Part shown: piece by piece, positions 46,675-56,346 of the stretch
How the letters are laid out: each line of letters begins with the position of its first letter
How positions within the stretch are numbered: position 1 is the first letter of the stretch
Assembly: GCA_945952345.1 (NCBI GenBank)
Contig: CAMFIS010000001.1
Span: forward strand, 1-64,000
Length of the DNA stretch: 64,000 bases
Direction of reading: 5' to 3'
Origin: an uncultured Fimbriimonas sp.
GTDB taxonomy: Bacteria; Armatimonadota; Fimbriimonadia; Fimbriimonadales; Fimbriimonadaceae
The notes under the pieces: generated by a model
Told to the model about the DNA's origin: nothing
Seen by the model: the letters and a program-made list of their open reading frames with translations, nothing else
Databases searched by the model: none
Program-made: the position numbers and the translations under genes

Positions 46675-49118
46675 GCCACCTTTGTGGCGTCAGAATCGTC
46701 ATCGAGAAGGCGAGCTTCGAAGTCTTGGGCCGATAGCGGGCGATCGTACAAATACCCTTGCCCACTTTGGCAACCAAGATCGCGGATAATCGACGCTTGA
46801 GCAACAGTCTCGATTCCCTCTCCTATAACATCCATTTTCATCGTTCTTGCCAAGGCAAGAATAGCTTCGATAATCGCCAATGCCCCCTCTTCCTCGTCGA
46901 GTCGACTCACGAAAGTACGATCGATTTTCAATGTATCGATAGGGAACAAACGAAGCATGGAGAGTGAAGAGTAGCCAGTGCCAAAGTCATCCAGGGCGAG
47001 TTTGATTCCCATGGCCTTCAGTTCGCGCATCCGCTCCACGATAACTTCATGTCCCTCTATCAAGATGGACTCGGTAATTTCGAGTTTCAGGCATGCCGCG
47101 GGATACTCGGTTTTTTCCAGGATTGCCTGGATTGTTTGCGCAATTTCGGGTTCCTGAATCTGTCGTCCAGAGAGATTCACGCTCATTACAAAGTCAGTCG
47201 ACCCAAGGTCGTCCATCCACTTGCGGCCTTGCAGACAAGCCTGCTCCAGGATCCATGCGCCAATTGACCCGATCAAACCACAGTCTTCGGCCAAAGGTAT
47301 GAACCGACCGGGCGACACAGTACCGAATGTCGGATGATGCCACCGAGCCAACGCTTCGGCACCTACAAGTCGACCAGTTCTGAGATCGATGAGCGGCTGG
47401 TACACCACTTCAATTTGCGAGGCCTGCAGGGCATGTCGAAGAGCATTTTCGAGTTGGTGCCTTTCCGAAGCGATGGCTTGAAGAGCTGGATCGAAGACGG
47501 CGAATTTCGACTTACCTTGAGATTTCGCGGCGTACATGGCGATGTCCGCCTCCTTCAGAAGGTCGAGACCTTGCTTGGAAGCATCATTGGTGATCGCAAT
47601 GCCAATGCTGGCCGCAACGAAGCACTCGTGTCCAGCCAAGTAGAGAGGTTCCATCAAACATTCCTGGAGCCGTTTAGCCGCGGCTTCTGCTCCATCAATT
47701 CCGTCGAGGTGTTCGAGAATCACCGTAAACTCGTCGCCGCCGAGGCGTGCGACCGTGTCGCCGGGACGAAGAGTTTCGGAGAAGCGATCGGAAACGATTC
47801 GAAGAAGTTCATCGCCGCGATCGTGTCCAAGGTTATCGTTAATCACTTTGAAATTGTCGAGATCGATGAAGAGAATGGCCATCTGCTGGTTACTTCGTTG
47901 GCACTTACGAATTGCAAAATCTAGTCGATCCATAAACAGAATTCGATTCGGAAGTCCAGTTAATGAATCGTGAAACGCTTGGTACTCCATCTCTCGAGTC
48001 CGTTCTTGCACGATACGCTCCAGGTTTTCATTCTGGTGTTTCAGTCGCTCTCTGGTTTCGATTATTTTCGCACGACCATTATGGAGTTTCGCCAGCATGG
48101 CATTGATTTGGCCGGCGAGATGGGAGATCTCGTCTTTACCGCTTTCGCCAACACATCGAAGCTCGGACAGGTCCTGAACGTTCGTGATCTCTTTTGAAAG
48201 TGAGAGGATTCGAGACACCGCAAATCGCTCGACGACAAAGAGCATGATGAGGGCAAAGATGGCGCCCACAAATAGGACTTCGACTAAGTAAGAGTCAAGC
48301 ACGGCATTGCCCTGACCCGTTATTCCCCGGCTCAAATGGGTGTGAAGCAACACGGCTGGCTTCCCAAATAGATCATTCGTGACGGCATAGCCAGTTCCCG
48401 ATTCGCGCGTATTGAAGTCAACATGGACTTTGCCGAGGCGAATCATCTGCAGAATCTGCTGATTCGATTTGTCCTGAATTGCCTTGTCGTCAAGGACATT
48501 AATGCTTAGGTCATCTCGCGATATCGACTCGACTTCGGTAATTGAGTCCCGGTTAATGTATCTCCCGAAGATGAACCATCCTCGAGAGGGCCCGGTGCCA
48601 TCGGAGCGAAGTATAGGCCGAATAGACAGGGCTACCGGACGCCCGTTCGAGAGGATCAATCCAGACAAGCCGTCTTTAGCCTGGATCTTCGTATCGAGTG
48701 AATGATGTGACTGAAGTTGATTGCGAATATCGGACGCATCGATTTGAGGGAATCCTTGAATGCGTGGAACGGTTGTCGATTGGACGACTCTATACTGCTT
48801 ATCCAGCATGAGAACCATATCGATTCGCATGTTCTGCAACGATTGTGGATTCAGATTTGAGCTCACATAGCCAGCATTCTTGTCGGCGACAAATTGGTAG
48901 GTGTCATTCCAAGATGACCAGTCAGTTGAGCGACGATGAACTTCGTTCACCATCGACTCGAAAGCCCACTTGAGTCGCAAAGTATCCTTCTCCGCGTCCT
49001 GCTTTTCCAGCCGAACAAACCCGGCCATGATAATGTGCGCCGAGATGATGCTCACTCCAGCCGCCGCGATCGCGAGGGCGAAGCAAAGCGATAAAAGGAT
49101 GCGATAACGAATTCTCAA
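46671..49118 (-). CDS. CHASE4-GGDEF-EAL protein
   Basis: CHASE4-like sensor (WSSWNDTYQFV), GGDEF domain (ARLGGDEFTVIL), EAL domain (GAEALARW, DDFGTGYSSL); convergent with kinase. Confidence 0.92.
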   Translation of the reverse strand: MRIRYRILLSLCFALAIAAAGVSIISAHIIMAGFVRLEKQDAEKDTLRLKWAFESMVNEVHRRSTDWSSWNDTYQFVADKNAGYVSSNLNPQSLQNMRIDMVLMLDKQYRVVQSTTVPRIQGFPQIDASDIRNQLQSHHSLDTKIQAKDGLSGLILSNGRPVALSIRPILRSDGTGPSRGWFIFGRYINRDSITEVESISRDDLSINVLDDKAIQDKSNQQILQMIRLGKVHVDFNTRESGTGYAVTNDLFGKPAVLLHTHLSRGITGQGNAVLDSYLVEVLFVGAIFALIMLFVVERFAVSRILSLSKEITNVQDLSELRCVGESGKDEISHLAGQINAMLAKLHNGRAKIIETRERLKHQNENLERIVQERTREMEYQAFHDSLTGLPNRILFMDRLDFAIRKCQRSNQQMAILFIDLDNFKVINDNLGHDRGDELLRIVSDRFSETLRPGDTVARLGGDEFTVILEHLDGIDGAEAAAKRLQECLMEPLYLAGHECFVAASIGIAITNDASKQGLDLLKEADIAMYAAKSQGKSKFAVFDPALQAIASERHQLENALRHALQASQIEVVYQPLIDLRTGRLVGAEALARWHHPTFGTVSPGRFIPLAEDCGLIGSIGAWILEQACLQGRKWMDDLGSTDFVMSVNLSGRQIQEPEIAQTIQAILEKTEYPAACLKLEITESILIEGHEVIVERMRELKAMGIKLALDDFGTGYSSLSMLRLFPIDTLKIDRTFVSRLDEEEGALAIIEAILALARTMKMDVIGEGIETVAQASIIRDLGCQSGQGYLYDRPLSAQDFEARLLDDDSDATKVA

Positions 49119-49345
49119 ACCATGCTCCGTTCAACTTATTCCACAACGGAATACCGCCTGACACGATCCATCCTGGAGGCCCCGAATTCCCCTTTTAGGT
49201 TCAATTGGAATCCAAATGGAGCGATACATGGGGTCTTTGCGTGGTGCAAACTCACTACAAAATTTGAGCAGGCAGCAAAGGTTAGAATCCAAGCACCAAA
49301 CAGTGAGAAGGTGTAACATTCGTTCAGACCACAATTGGAGCAGCA

Positions 49346-49924
49346 ATGTCCGAAGATCTTTCCCGTCGAAATCTCTTTCAACTTGGCGCAGGTGCCGCAT
49401 TAACCAGTCTTCCCGTGCTTTCGCTCGGCCAGGGCGGCGCAACCACTGCCAGTCCGCCCACGCAGACCGCAGGGCCAGTCGAGGCTCCATTCGAGCGCGA
49501 CTACAAAGCTCCCGATTTCAAGCCCGCTTGGAAGAAGCAACAACTGAACCGTCTGATGGTTCAAGACTTCGTGATCTTTGCTCACTTCGATCTGGCGATG
49601 ACAAAGCAGCTTCTGGCCAAGGAGCCGAAACTCATCACGGCCACCATGGACTGGGGTGGCGGAGATTGGGAATCTGGTTTGAATGGCGCTTCGCACTTGG
49701 GCAATAAAGACATTGTCAACTTCTTGCTTGAGAAGGGAGCGCGAATGGATATCTTCTGCGCGGCGATGATGAACCAGCTGGATGCGGTTCGTCAGTTCTT
49801 GACTTTGCAACCTGCCTTGATCGACGCACTTGGCCCGCACGGGATCACCCTGCACAAGCACGCGCAAATGGGTAAAGCCAAGGAAGTGTACGAGTACTTG
49901 CAGACGATCAAGAAGATCGGCTAA
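49346..49924 (+). CDS. Tat-exported ankyrin-like repeat protein
   Basis: SRRNLFQLGAGAALTSLPVLSLGQ; GASHLGNKDIVNFLLEKGARMDI. Confidence 0.7.
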   Translation: MSEDLSRRNLFQLGAGAALTSLPVLSLGQGGATTASPPTQTAGPVEAPFERDYKAPDFKPAWKKQQLNRLMVQDFVIFAHFDLAMTKQLLAKEPKLITATMDWGGGDWESGLNGASHLGNKDIVNFLLEKGARMDIFCAAMMNQLDAVRQFLTLQPALIDALGPHGITLHKHAQMGKAKEVYEYLQTIKKIG

Positions 49925-50063
49925 CGTCGCACCTCACCCGGTCCGCAAGCTCACCGACCTCTCCTAAGTGTATAGGTAATCCTGATCGCGGTGGCTTCTC
50001 CGAAGAGGAGAAGCCGGTAAGCAGGGGAGGGTAACGAGGCTGTGAACCGGACGAGGTTTCGCC

Positions 50064-50462
50064 TTAGCTTACGAAGATCTCGCCAAACGTCGGCTTGCTA
50101 TACTGCTCGTACGAGCAAACCTTGTCGCCGTCGAACTTCCAGATAAATACCCACGGAGTTTCATCGATCTTGCCCGTCGCCTTCGACGTCGCCCCGAAGC
50201 GGCCCATTGAAATCACGGTATCACCCTCGGCAACAAACTCGTCGGCCGAGAAGAGATTCACGTCGACATTGTTATAGATCGCCGAGAAAAATCCGGGCAC
50301 ATTGGCCTTTCCCGAGAAGTCGCCGCCCCACGGTACATCCTCGGTGAAATGGCTGTACCAATGCACATCGTCGGTAAGTCCGTCGACGATGGTCTGGACG
50401 TCGCCACTGCCAAAGGCAGCGTAAAAGTTGCGAATGGTCTGTACGTTTGCTTGTGTGTTCAT
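50064..50462 (-). CDS. SnoaL/NTF2-like protein
   Basis: NVQTIRNFYAAFGSGDVQTIVDGLTDDVHWY. Confidence 0.85.
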   Translation of the reverse strand: MNTQANVQTIRNFYAAFGSGDVQTIVDGLTDDVHWYSHFTEDVPWGGDFSGKANVPGFFSAIYNNVDVNLFSADEFVAEGDTVISMGRFGATSKATGKIDETPWVFIWKFDGDKVCSYEQYSKPTFGEIFVS

Positions 50463-50608
50463 CGTTGAAACTCCAATCGATTTCGATGCTACCGACTGGA
50501 GTTTCGAGGTCAGGTTAGGGCTAAGTTCCGTTCAAGTTTTGTTCATCTTGCCATATTGGACGCTTCAACTTGCTCTTTGGGAGGGGTTCGCTGCACTTCC
50601 CTTTCGAT

Positions 50609-51022
50609 CTAGTGCGGCTTGGGCTGGGTCATGCTGAACCAATTTCCGCTGTCATCCATCATGATCGCTTCGATGCCGTAGAACTGCTCTTCTGGCTCGC
50701 CCTTGAATTGAACTCCTTTTGCTTTCAAGTCTTCGTACGTCGCACGGCAGTCATCCACTTGGAATACTCCAGCGCCAAGAGCCCCAATTTCTTGAAGCTT
50801 CTCCATCATAGCGCCGGCTCCTTCGATCGCCATGGGGCCATAGATCGGCATGAGGATGATCTCGATGTCCGGTTGAGTCTTGGGTCCGACCGTCAACCAT
50901 CGAAATCCGTTGCCCATCTCAGCGTCGGTGCGAACTTCAAAGCCGAGCTTGTTGACATAAAAGTCGTATGCCGATGCCTGGTCGCGTACGAAAATCGGAA
51001 AGTGTGAGAGGCGTGTAACCAT
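50609..51022 (-). CDS. VOC family protein
   Basis: HFPIFVRDQASAYDFYVNKLGFEVRTD. Confidence 0.88.
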   Translation of the reverse strand: MVTRLSHFPIFVRDQASAYDFYVNKLGFEVRTDAEMGNGFRWLTVGPKTQPDIEIILMPIYGPMAIEGAGAMMEKLQEIGALGAGVFQVDDCRATYEDLKAKGVQFKGEPEEQFYGIEAIMMDDSGNWFSMTQPKPH

Positions 51023-51089
51023 GGATTCATAGTATCGCGTTCGACCTGTGTAAGACCTCTTCGATCTTGCGCACTTTGCTCAAAACGCA

Positions 51090-51123
51090 TTTCACGGTTC
51101 TTTCACGCTACGTTCGCAATAAT
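51090..51123 (+). promoter_or_regulatory. 11-bp-phased direct repeats upstream of PEP-CTERM gene
   Basis: TTTCACG-GTTC-TTTCACG-CTAC-GTTCGCA followed by AATAAT. Confidence 0.5.
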
Positions 51124-51163
51124 GCCTTCATCGTTGCCATTGGCGACGCAAAGGACATTCATT

Positions 51164-52072
51164 ATGAGCATTCGTAAAGAGAGCAATCGACTCGTGGCTC
51201 TGAGCTTGGGGTTGGCGGTTTTTGCCTTTGGTGCCGAGCGGGCTCACGCATTCAGCGTGTGGTCGGAAAGCATCATGGGCGTATCGCAAAACATTCCCGG
51301 AAGCAACATGGGCTTTCTCGATTTCGCGTACCACGGCGACAACACCGTGTCTGCGACTTCGACAAACACTTCATTTACCGGATTGGATGGCAGTGGAAAC
51401 ACCCAGACTATGAACTTCACTGGATCCAACTGGGCTCAGTGCGACTTTGGGAGAATGCATTGCTATGCGTCGGGAACTGTCACCAACACGTACAACAATC
51501 CTTCAAACCCGCTGTACTACGACTCAGCGACGAACACTTTTAATACAAATGGTTCGCCCGATACACTCATCAGCCTCGGTTTTGCTGGATTCGACGACAC
51601 GCTACACTTCGGCGGAAACCTGCAGGCGGGTTACCAAGCCCGATACTATTGGCACGTTGATGGCAACAACTCAGACGGACATGCGGTGGGGGACATGGCG
51701 TTTGGCATCCAAGGCTACGCGGACGAGTCGTTCTTCGCATTCGCGCCAGGTTCCTACAACACCACCTGGGTGACTCAATCTTACGCAGTCGATGGCATCA
51801 ATCCACAGAACATGCACGTGTTCTTCTCGAACCAGTTTGTCGTCGACACTTTCAACGAGGCAGACGGCAGCACAATCAGTGGCACGTCAGACTTTTCGTC
51901 TACGGTGACACTCGCGGGCATCGAGATGCTAGATGCCAATGGAAACCAGGTCTCCGACTGGACCGTCACAGCCGATTCTGGAACGCATTACAATACCGTC
52001 CCGGAACCAGCCTCCATGGCAGTGATGGTGTGCGGACTGGCAGGCTGCCTGATGCGCCGAAAGCGTCGCTAA
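51164..52072 (+). CDS. PEP-CTERM sorting-domain exported protein
   Basis: C-terminal VPEPASMAVMVCGLAGCLMRRKRR; signal peptide after MSIRKESNRLVALSLGLAVFAFGAERAHA. Confidence 0.88.
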   Translation: MSIRKESNRLVALSLGLAVFAFGAERAHAFSVWSESIMGVSQNIPGSNMGFLDFAYHGDNTVSATSTNTSFTGLDGSGNTQTMNFTGSNWAQCDFGRMHCYASGTVTNTYNNPSNPLYYDSATNTFNTNGSPDTLISLGFAGFDDTLHFGGNLQAGYQARYYWHVDGNNSDGHAVGDMAFGIQGYADESFFAFAPGSYNTTWVTQSYAVDGINPQNMHVFFSNQFVVDTFNEADGSTISGTSDFSSTVTLAGIEMLDANGNQVSDWTVTADSGTHYNTVPEPASMAVMVCGLAGCLMRRKRR

Positions 52073-53706
52073 GCAAAGCTCTGGCGGAACGACAATCGCG
52101 CGCGACTGAAAGCGGCTCGAATATCTCGATCATCGAGCCGCTCCCTTAGGAGGCGGCGCGTCGGATTCGTGAGCTGCTGTTCAAAAAGAGATGGCTTTGA
52201 ACCTAGATGCCGACGGACTAGAGCCGAGCGGGCAAGAGATTCGACAGCTGAGTCGTATTCACGCGTTCGAGAATAAAGGCTCGCTTCCAAATCGCCGATG
52301 GCGGCGAAGAGAGATTGGCCAAGTACAGCAAAGCCATGGGCTTGGATGCGTCGAAGGATGTCGAGCGCCTCGCGATGCGCTCCGATTGCGGTGTAAAGTT
52401 CTGCCTTTCCGAAGTGGACGAACGAGGCCTTTCGGTATTGCTGATTTGCCTCATAAAATCGGCGGCTCTGGTCAAGCATGCGCAACGCTTCGTTCTCTTG
52501 GCCCGCCCTAGCTCGAAATCCGGCGGCGAACATGCCGTACGAAGCGACATCTTCAGCGTCGCCGTACTCTTCGGCCATCCGGTAAAGTTCGAATGCTTTC
52601 TGTTTGGCTTGGTCGACTTGGCCAGAGTGCTGCTCGATGATGGCCAAATCGCAGAGGGAACGTAAACGAAATCGAGTGTCGCCGCTCCTTTCACCGAGGT
52701 CGTATACGCTTCGGGCGTAAAACATCGACTCACGAAACTTACCTTTCGACAGGTTGCTGTACGCAAGCGCCGAACCTGCGATCCACGCACTCGTGTTTTC
52801 TCGTTCAACGATGGCAGTTTCGAAAATCTCTCTTGCTTCTACGTCGACTTCGTCAAGGCGACCAAGGATCCACTTGAGGTAGATCCGCTGGGCGCGAACA
52901 ATCTTGTGGGCCGGAGTTGTGTGTACTGCACGCCGCAATGCATCGTCGTGAAGTTGAAGGCCAGTCATCGCGTTGCCGCCAAACCAAGTTCCACCGGTTG
53001 CGGCAAGGAAATCAATCGCCTCGGAAGGATTGCGATTCAGTAGCCATTCTGCAGTTTGTTCGAGAGGATTCGCTGCTTGTTTAGCACGAGATTCTGGTGC
53101 AAGGTTGGAAACAGTTCCGAGTAGTTTAAGCGACCGGGCTTGGAATTCATCTTCCACCTTCGCAGCCTCGTTGCGGTGGCCCTGATCGAGCAACAGGTCC
53201 ATCTGCCGTTGGGCGGCTTCCTGACTGAGCGGGTCGATGGATAAAGCCAGCCTGGCGTATCGGATTGCTTCCGCTCGATCCTTCTGCTGTCCAGATGCTT
53301 TGAGAGCGGCTTCCAAGGCTTTCTCTCTCAATCGAAGTCGCTCGTCGATCACCCAATCATGGTCGTATCCGGGCATGAAGTCACCCGAATAATCTTCGGG
53401 CCCAACCATTTCTCTGGCATCCGCCCATAGGGTGCCGGGGGCAAGTGTGATCGAGTCCTTGTCTGAAAAAATTGCAGGCTCGGCAGAAGTTTTACGGAGA
53501 TGCGAAAGGGCGTTTCGCAAGCTAACGAGACGATCGTCGCGATCCTTATCGGGCCAAATCGTCTCGGAAAGTACGTCGCGAGAGAGGCGTCGCCCCTCAT
53601 TCATGGCGAGGATCGCAAGGAGAAGAAACACCTTCTTGGTCGGCAGCGGAATCGGCCGATCATCGTCGGCAACCCACTCCGTCCGCCCCAAAAGGAAAAG
53701 CTTCAT
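52069..53706 (-). CDS. BTAD/SARP-type transcriptional regulator with TPR-like region
   Basis: LPTKKVFLLLAILAMNEGRRLSRDVLSETIWPD (winged HTH), BTAD-like ARLALSIDPLSQEAAQRQMDLLLDQG. Confidence 0.85.
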   Translation of the reverse strand: MKLFLLGRTEWVADDDRPIPLPTKKVFLLLAILAMNEGRRLSRDVLSETIWPDKDRDDRLVSLRNALSHLRKTSAEPAIFSDKDSITLAPGTLWADAREMVGPEDYSGDFMPGYDHDWVIDERLRLREKALEAALKASGQQKDRAEAIRYARLALSIDPLSQEAAQRQMDLLLDQGHRNEAAKVEDEFQARSLKLLGTVSNLAPESRAKQAANPLEQTAEWLLNRNPSEAIDFLAATGGTWFGGNAMTGLQLHDDALRRAVHTTPAHKIVRAQRIYLKWILGRLDEVDVEAREIFETAIVERENTSAWIAGSALAYSNLSKGKFRESMFYARSVYDLGERSGDTRFRLRSLCDLAIIEQHSGQVDQAKQKAFELYRMAEEYGDAEDVASYGMFAAGFRARAGQENEALRMLDQSRRFYEANQQYRKASFVHFGKAELYTAIGAHREALDILRRIQAHGFAVLGQSLFAAIGDLEASLYSRTREYDSAVESLARSALVRRHLGSKPSLFEQQLTNPTRRLLRERLDDRDIRAAFSRARLSFRQSFA

Positions 53707-53741
53707 GCCGACTACGCCTCTTCTACATCATAACACGCGGG

Positions 53742-53753
53742 TTGTGATCACAA
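53742..53753. promoter_or_regulatory. TTGTGATCACAA palindrome upstream of BTAD gene
   Basis: Perfect 12-bp palindrome, 36 nt upstream of the start. Confidence 0.4.
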
Positions 53754-53793
53754 TTATGCCGACATGCTGGCAATTGAGCCGGGAATCGTATTC

Positions 53794-54204
53794 TTAAACT
53801 GCGCCAAACCACGTGCCCGCAAAACAATGGGGCACGTATTTCGGACCCCAAATCTTGCCTAAGGCGTAGGCTCGACAAGCATGAAACCGGAACTCGGACG
53901 GGCTCATTCCGAACCGCTTCTTGAAAAGAGTGGTAAAGGTCGTTGGGCTCTCGTAGCCTAACTCGAAGGCGATTTCAGTAACGGAGTGATTGCCCTCGAT
54001 CAGGAGTTTCTTGGCTCGTTCGAAACGTTGTTGGGTTTTAAATTTTTGCGGCGTCATGCCGTATCGCGCAGTGAAGAGTCGATGGAAATGGAATTGCGAA
54101 AGAAGGGCGACATCGGCGACTTCAGCTAGAGAGAGCCGCGACATGAAGTGTTCGGCCAGGTAGTCCCGGCTCTCGCTTAACCTCACCGCCATCTCGCGAT
54201 CCAT
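53794..54204 (-). CDS. AraC family regulator
   Basis: SLAEVADVALLSQFHFHRLFTARYGMTPQKF...ALGYESPTTFTTLFKKRFGMSPSEFR. Confidence 0.92.
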   Translation of the reverse strand: MDREMAVRLSESRDYLAEHFMSRLSLAEVADVALLSQFHFHRLFTARYGMTPQKFKTQQRFERAKKLLIEGNHSVTEIAFELGYESPTTFTTLFKKRFGMSPSEFRFHACRAYALGKIWGPKYVPHCFAGTWFGAV

Positions 54205-54305
54205 GAGGTCATTTTATTACAAATGCCGTTTTCAGAGCACTGAGTGCAGAGTGCTAAGACCCGCCCTATTCATCTTTCCGTTAATTGAAATCTTTGCCGA
54301 AGGGC

Positions 54306-54369
54306 ATTAACCACGCTACGCCCCTGGGGGAGTCGCTGAGCGGGCCATAGGTGAAGCGGAGGGGGTGGC
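54306..54369 (+). repeat. Second copy of 8066-8130 repeat
   Basis: About 54/65 positions identical by eye: ATTAACCACGCTACGCCCCTGGGGGAGT...GGTGAAGCGGAGGGGGTGGC. Confidence 0.75.
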
Positions 54370-54427
54370 AAATAAGTTTGTGCATTGGTATTGAGGAACA
54401 GCAGCCCATTTTCCGTAAACTCTCGCT

Positions 54428-55324
54428 ATGGCATCGTGGGATCGAGATATTGACCTCACGCTAGAGTTCTGCCACCACATCGTATCCACCCAATTCCCAT
54501 CATTTGCCGACCAACAACCTGCCGAACTCGGCTCTGGTTGGGACAACGTTTGCATCGAATATCCCGATGGCACCGTGTTCCGACTGCCATCGCGTGCGGT
54601 CGGCGGGGAGCTGATGGAAATCGAACTACTCGCCTTGCCCCAACTGGCAGACAAACTGCCGATTCCCATTCCAAAAATCTCCTTCGCTGGCGTTCCCGGC
54701 AACGACTATCCTTACTCATTCATGGGATACCAAAAGCTCTCTGGCGTCACCGGTGACCGTCATGAATGGACTCGCACTGAGCGAATGGAAGGAGCACGAA
54801 GTTTGGGCCGATTCTTGGCCGAGCTTCACCAGATTCCTCCATTTGGTGGGCTACCTACGGGGGTGTTCAGCAAGGCCTGGCTCGAAGAGCGAATTGGATT
54901 CCGCCACCGGCACTTACTCCAGATCTCGCCCGACCAAGCCGATTGGGCTCAACCGCTACTCCGGCTTACAGCACAAATCTTGGACTTATGTGAAGATGAG
55001 CCCGCTCGCGTGGTCTGCCACGGCGACCTTTACCCGCGTCATGTGTTGGTCGATGAAGGAAGAGTCTCAGGCGTCATCGACTGGGGCGACGTGCAACTCG
55101 CGCATCGGTCGGCGGACTTGTCCATTGCGTTCACGTTGCTCGAAGCGGTGGAACGGGACGAGTTTTGGCAAGCTTATGGAACCGCGCCCACTGCCAATAC
55201 GGTCGCGTTAGCCCGACTGAAGGCGATCCTATATGCGCTCTCTTTGGTTGGCTATGGGCTGGATGTGGGCGACCACCCGATTCAGAGGTTGGGCGAGGAG
55301 ATTGGTCGGCGGGTGGTGCAATGA
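54428..55324 (+). CDS. Aminoglycoside phosphotransferase (APH) family protein
   Basis: VVCHGDLYPRHVLVDEGRVSGVIDWGD. Confidence 0.88.
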   Translation: MASWDRDIDLTLEFCHHIVSTQFPSFADQQPAELGSGWDNVCIEYPDGTVFRLPSRAVGGELMEIELLALPQLADKLPIPIPKISFAGVPGNDYPYSFMGYQKLSGVTGDRHEWTRTERMEGARSLGRFLAELHQIPPFGGLPTGVFSKAWLEERIGFRHRHLLQISPDQADWAQPLLRLTAQILDLCEDEPARVVCHGDLYPRHVLVDEGRVSGVIDWGDVQLAHRSADLSIAFTLLEAVERDEFWQAYGTAPTANTVALARLKAILYALSLVGYGLDVGDHPIQRLGEEIGRRVVQ

Positions 55325-55358
55325 TTTTCGTTAGGCTCACGTCGCTTTTCCCCCCTTC

Positions 55359-55396
55359 CCCCTCTACCCCTGCCCCTTCTCCCCGAGGAGAAGGGG
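55359..55396. repeat. Inverted copy of the 1182-1220 hairpin repeat
   Basis: CCCCTCTACCCCTGCCCCTTCTCC-CCGA-GGAGAAGGGG. Confidence 0.8.
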
Positions 55397-55406
55397 TTCA
55401 ATGAAC

Positions 55407-56103
55407 CTATTCTGAACTCGCCAAGTGCAGATACATCGACTGGATGGCGATTCGTCCGGGCCCGGTGAAGCGGTTAAACACGAGGTTCCCAGCGCTCGCA
55501 AACAACCCTGTGGTTAGGCGCTGGACCTGAGTATCCATCCTCACCGTGACGTCTTTGTAGATCCATCCGCCCGGCTCGACGTCGATCATCTCTCCCGGCG
55601 CGAGCGTGACTTCGAAAACGTTTCCGTAGCCATGCATCCAGAGGATTCCCTCGCTGCCCTCACAGGTGAAGGTGTCAATGAAGAAGCCGGTTCCGGAGAA
55701 GAGCATGTTCGCCAGCCCCTTGACGCGCGTGAAGGTATAGCCGAGAGAATTCGTCGCTGCGAGCCATTGATGCTCTCGAACGTCGAGCTTTTCGCCTGCC
55801 TTAAGATGAACACCAAAGACGTGTCCCGCTCCATCACGGCTGAAACCGATTCGGCCCGTGCCTTCCGTTTGCACCATGAATAAGGGCATACCTGCGACCA
55901 TGCGCTTGAGTCCGCCCTGCATCGCCTTCACCCCCACATTCAAAGACGGGTCCTTCCAAAGAAGAATGTGGTGCTCGAAGTACACCGGCATCTGCCCAAT
56001 TTCAATCTGGAGGACGGGGACGAGTTCGCCTTGGATATGATAGGTCACGCCTGCGAATTGCTCGTCCATGACGTTGGTCTGCTTCATGACTGGAACGGCC
56101 ATG
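55407..56103 (-). CDS. AIM24/TIGR00266 family protein
   Basis: Repeated beta motifs, GEKLDVREHQWLAATNSL, FTCEGSEGILWMHGYG; start MAVPVMKQ after TATAAT-TGCCTC. Confidence 0.85.
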
Positions 56104-56346
56104 AGGCAATTATACAAAAGTACTATTCGTTCGAGAATATGTTTGTGCAATCGCGACGGGTCCGCGAAGTCGGGGCTGGGAACCCAAGCAGGAGAGTTTG
56201 GGCAGACTCGGGATTGGAGATCGACCATTTGACCAGTGCCTTGTGCTAGTCAGTTTTTGCGACGACCTGTCCGCAGTTGCGCGTGCGCCGAGACGGGATG
56301 AGCAAAGACGAACTAAGGATGAGACAGTGCAGTGTAGACGGCGAAG

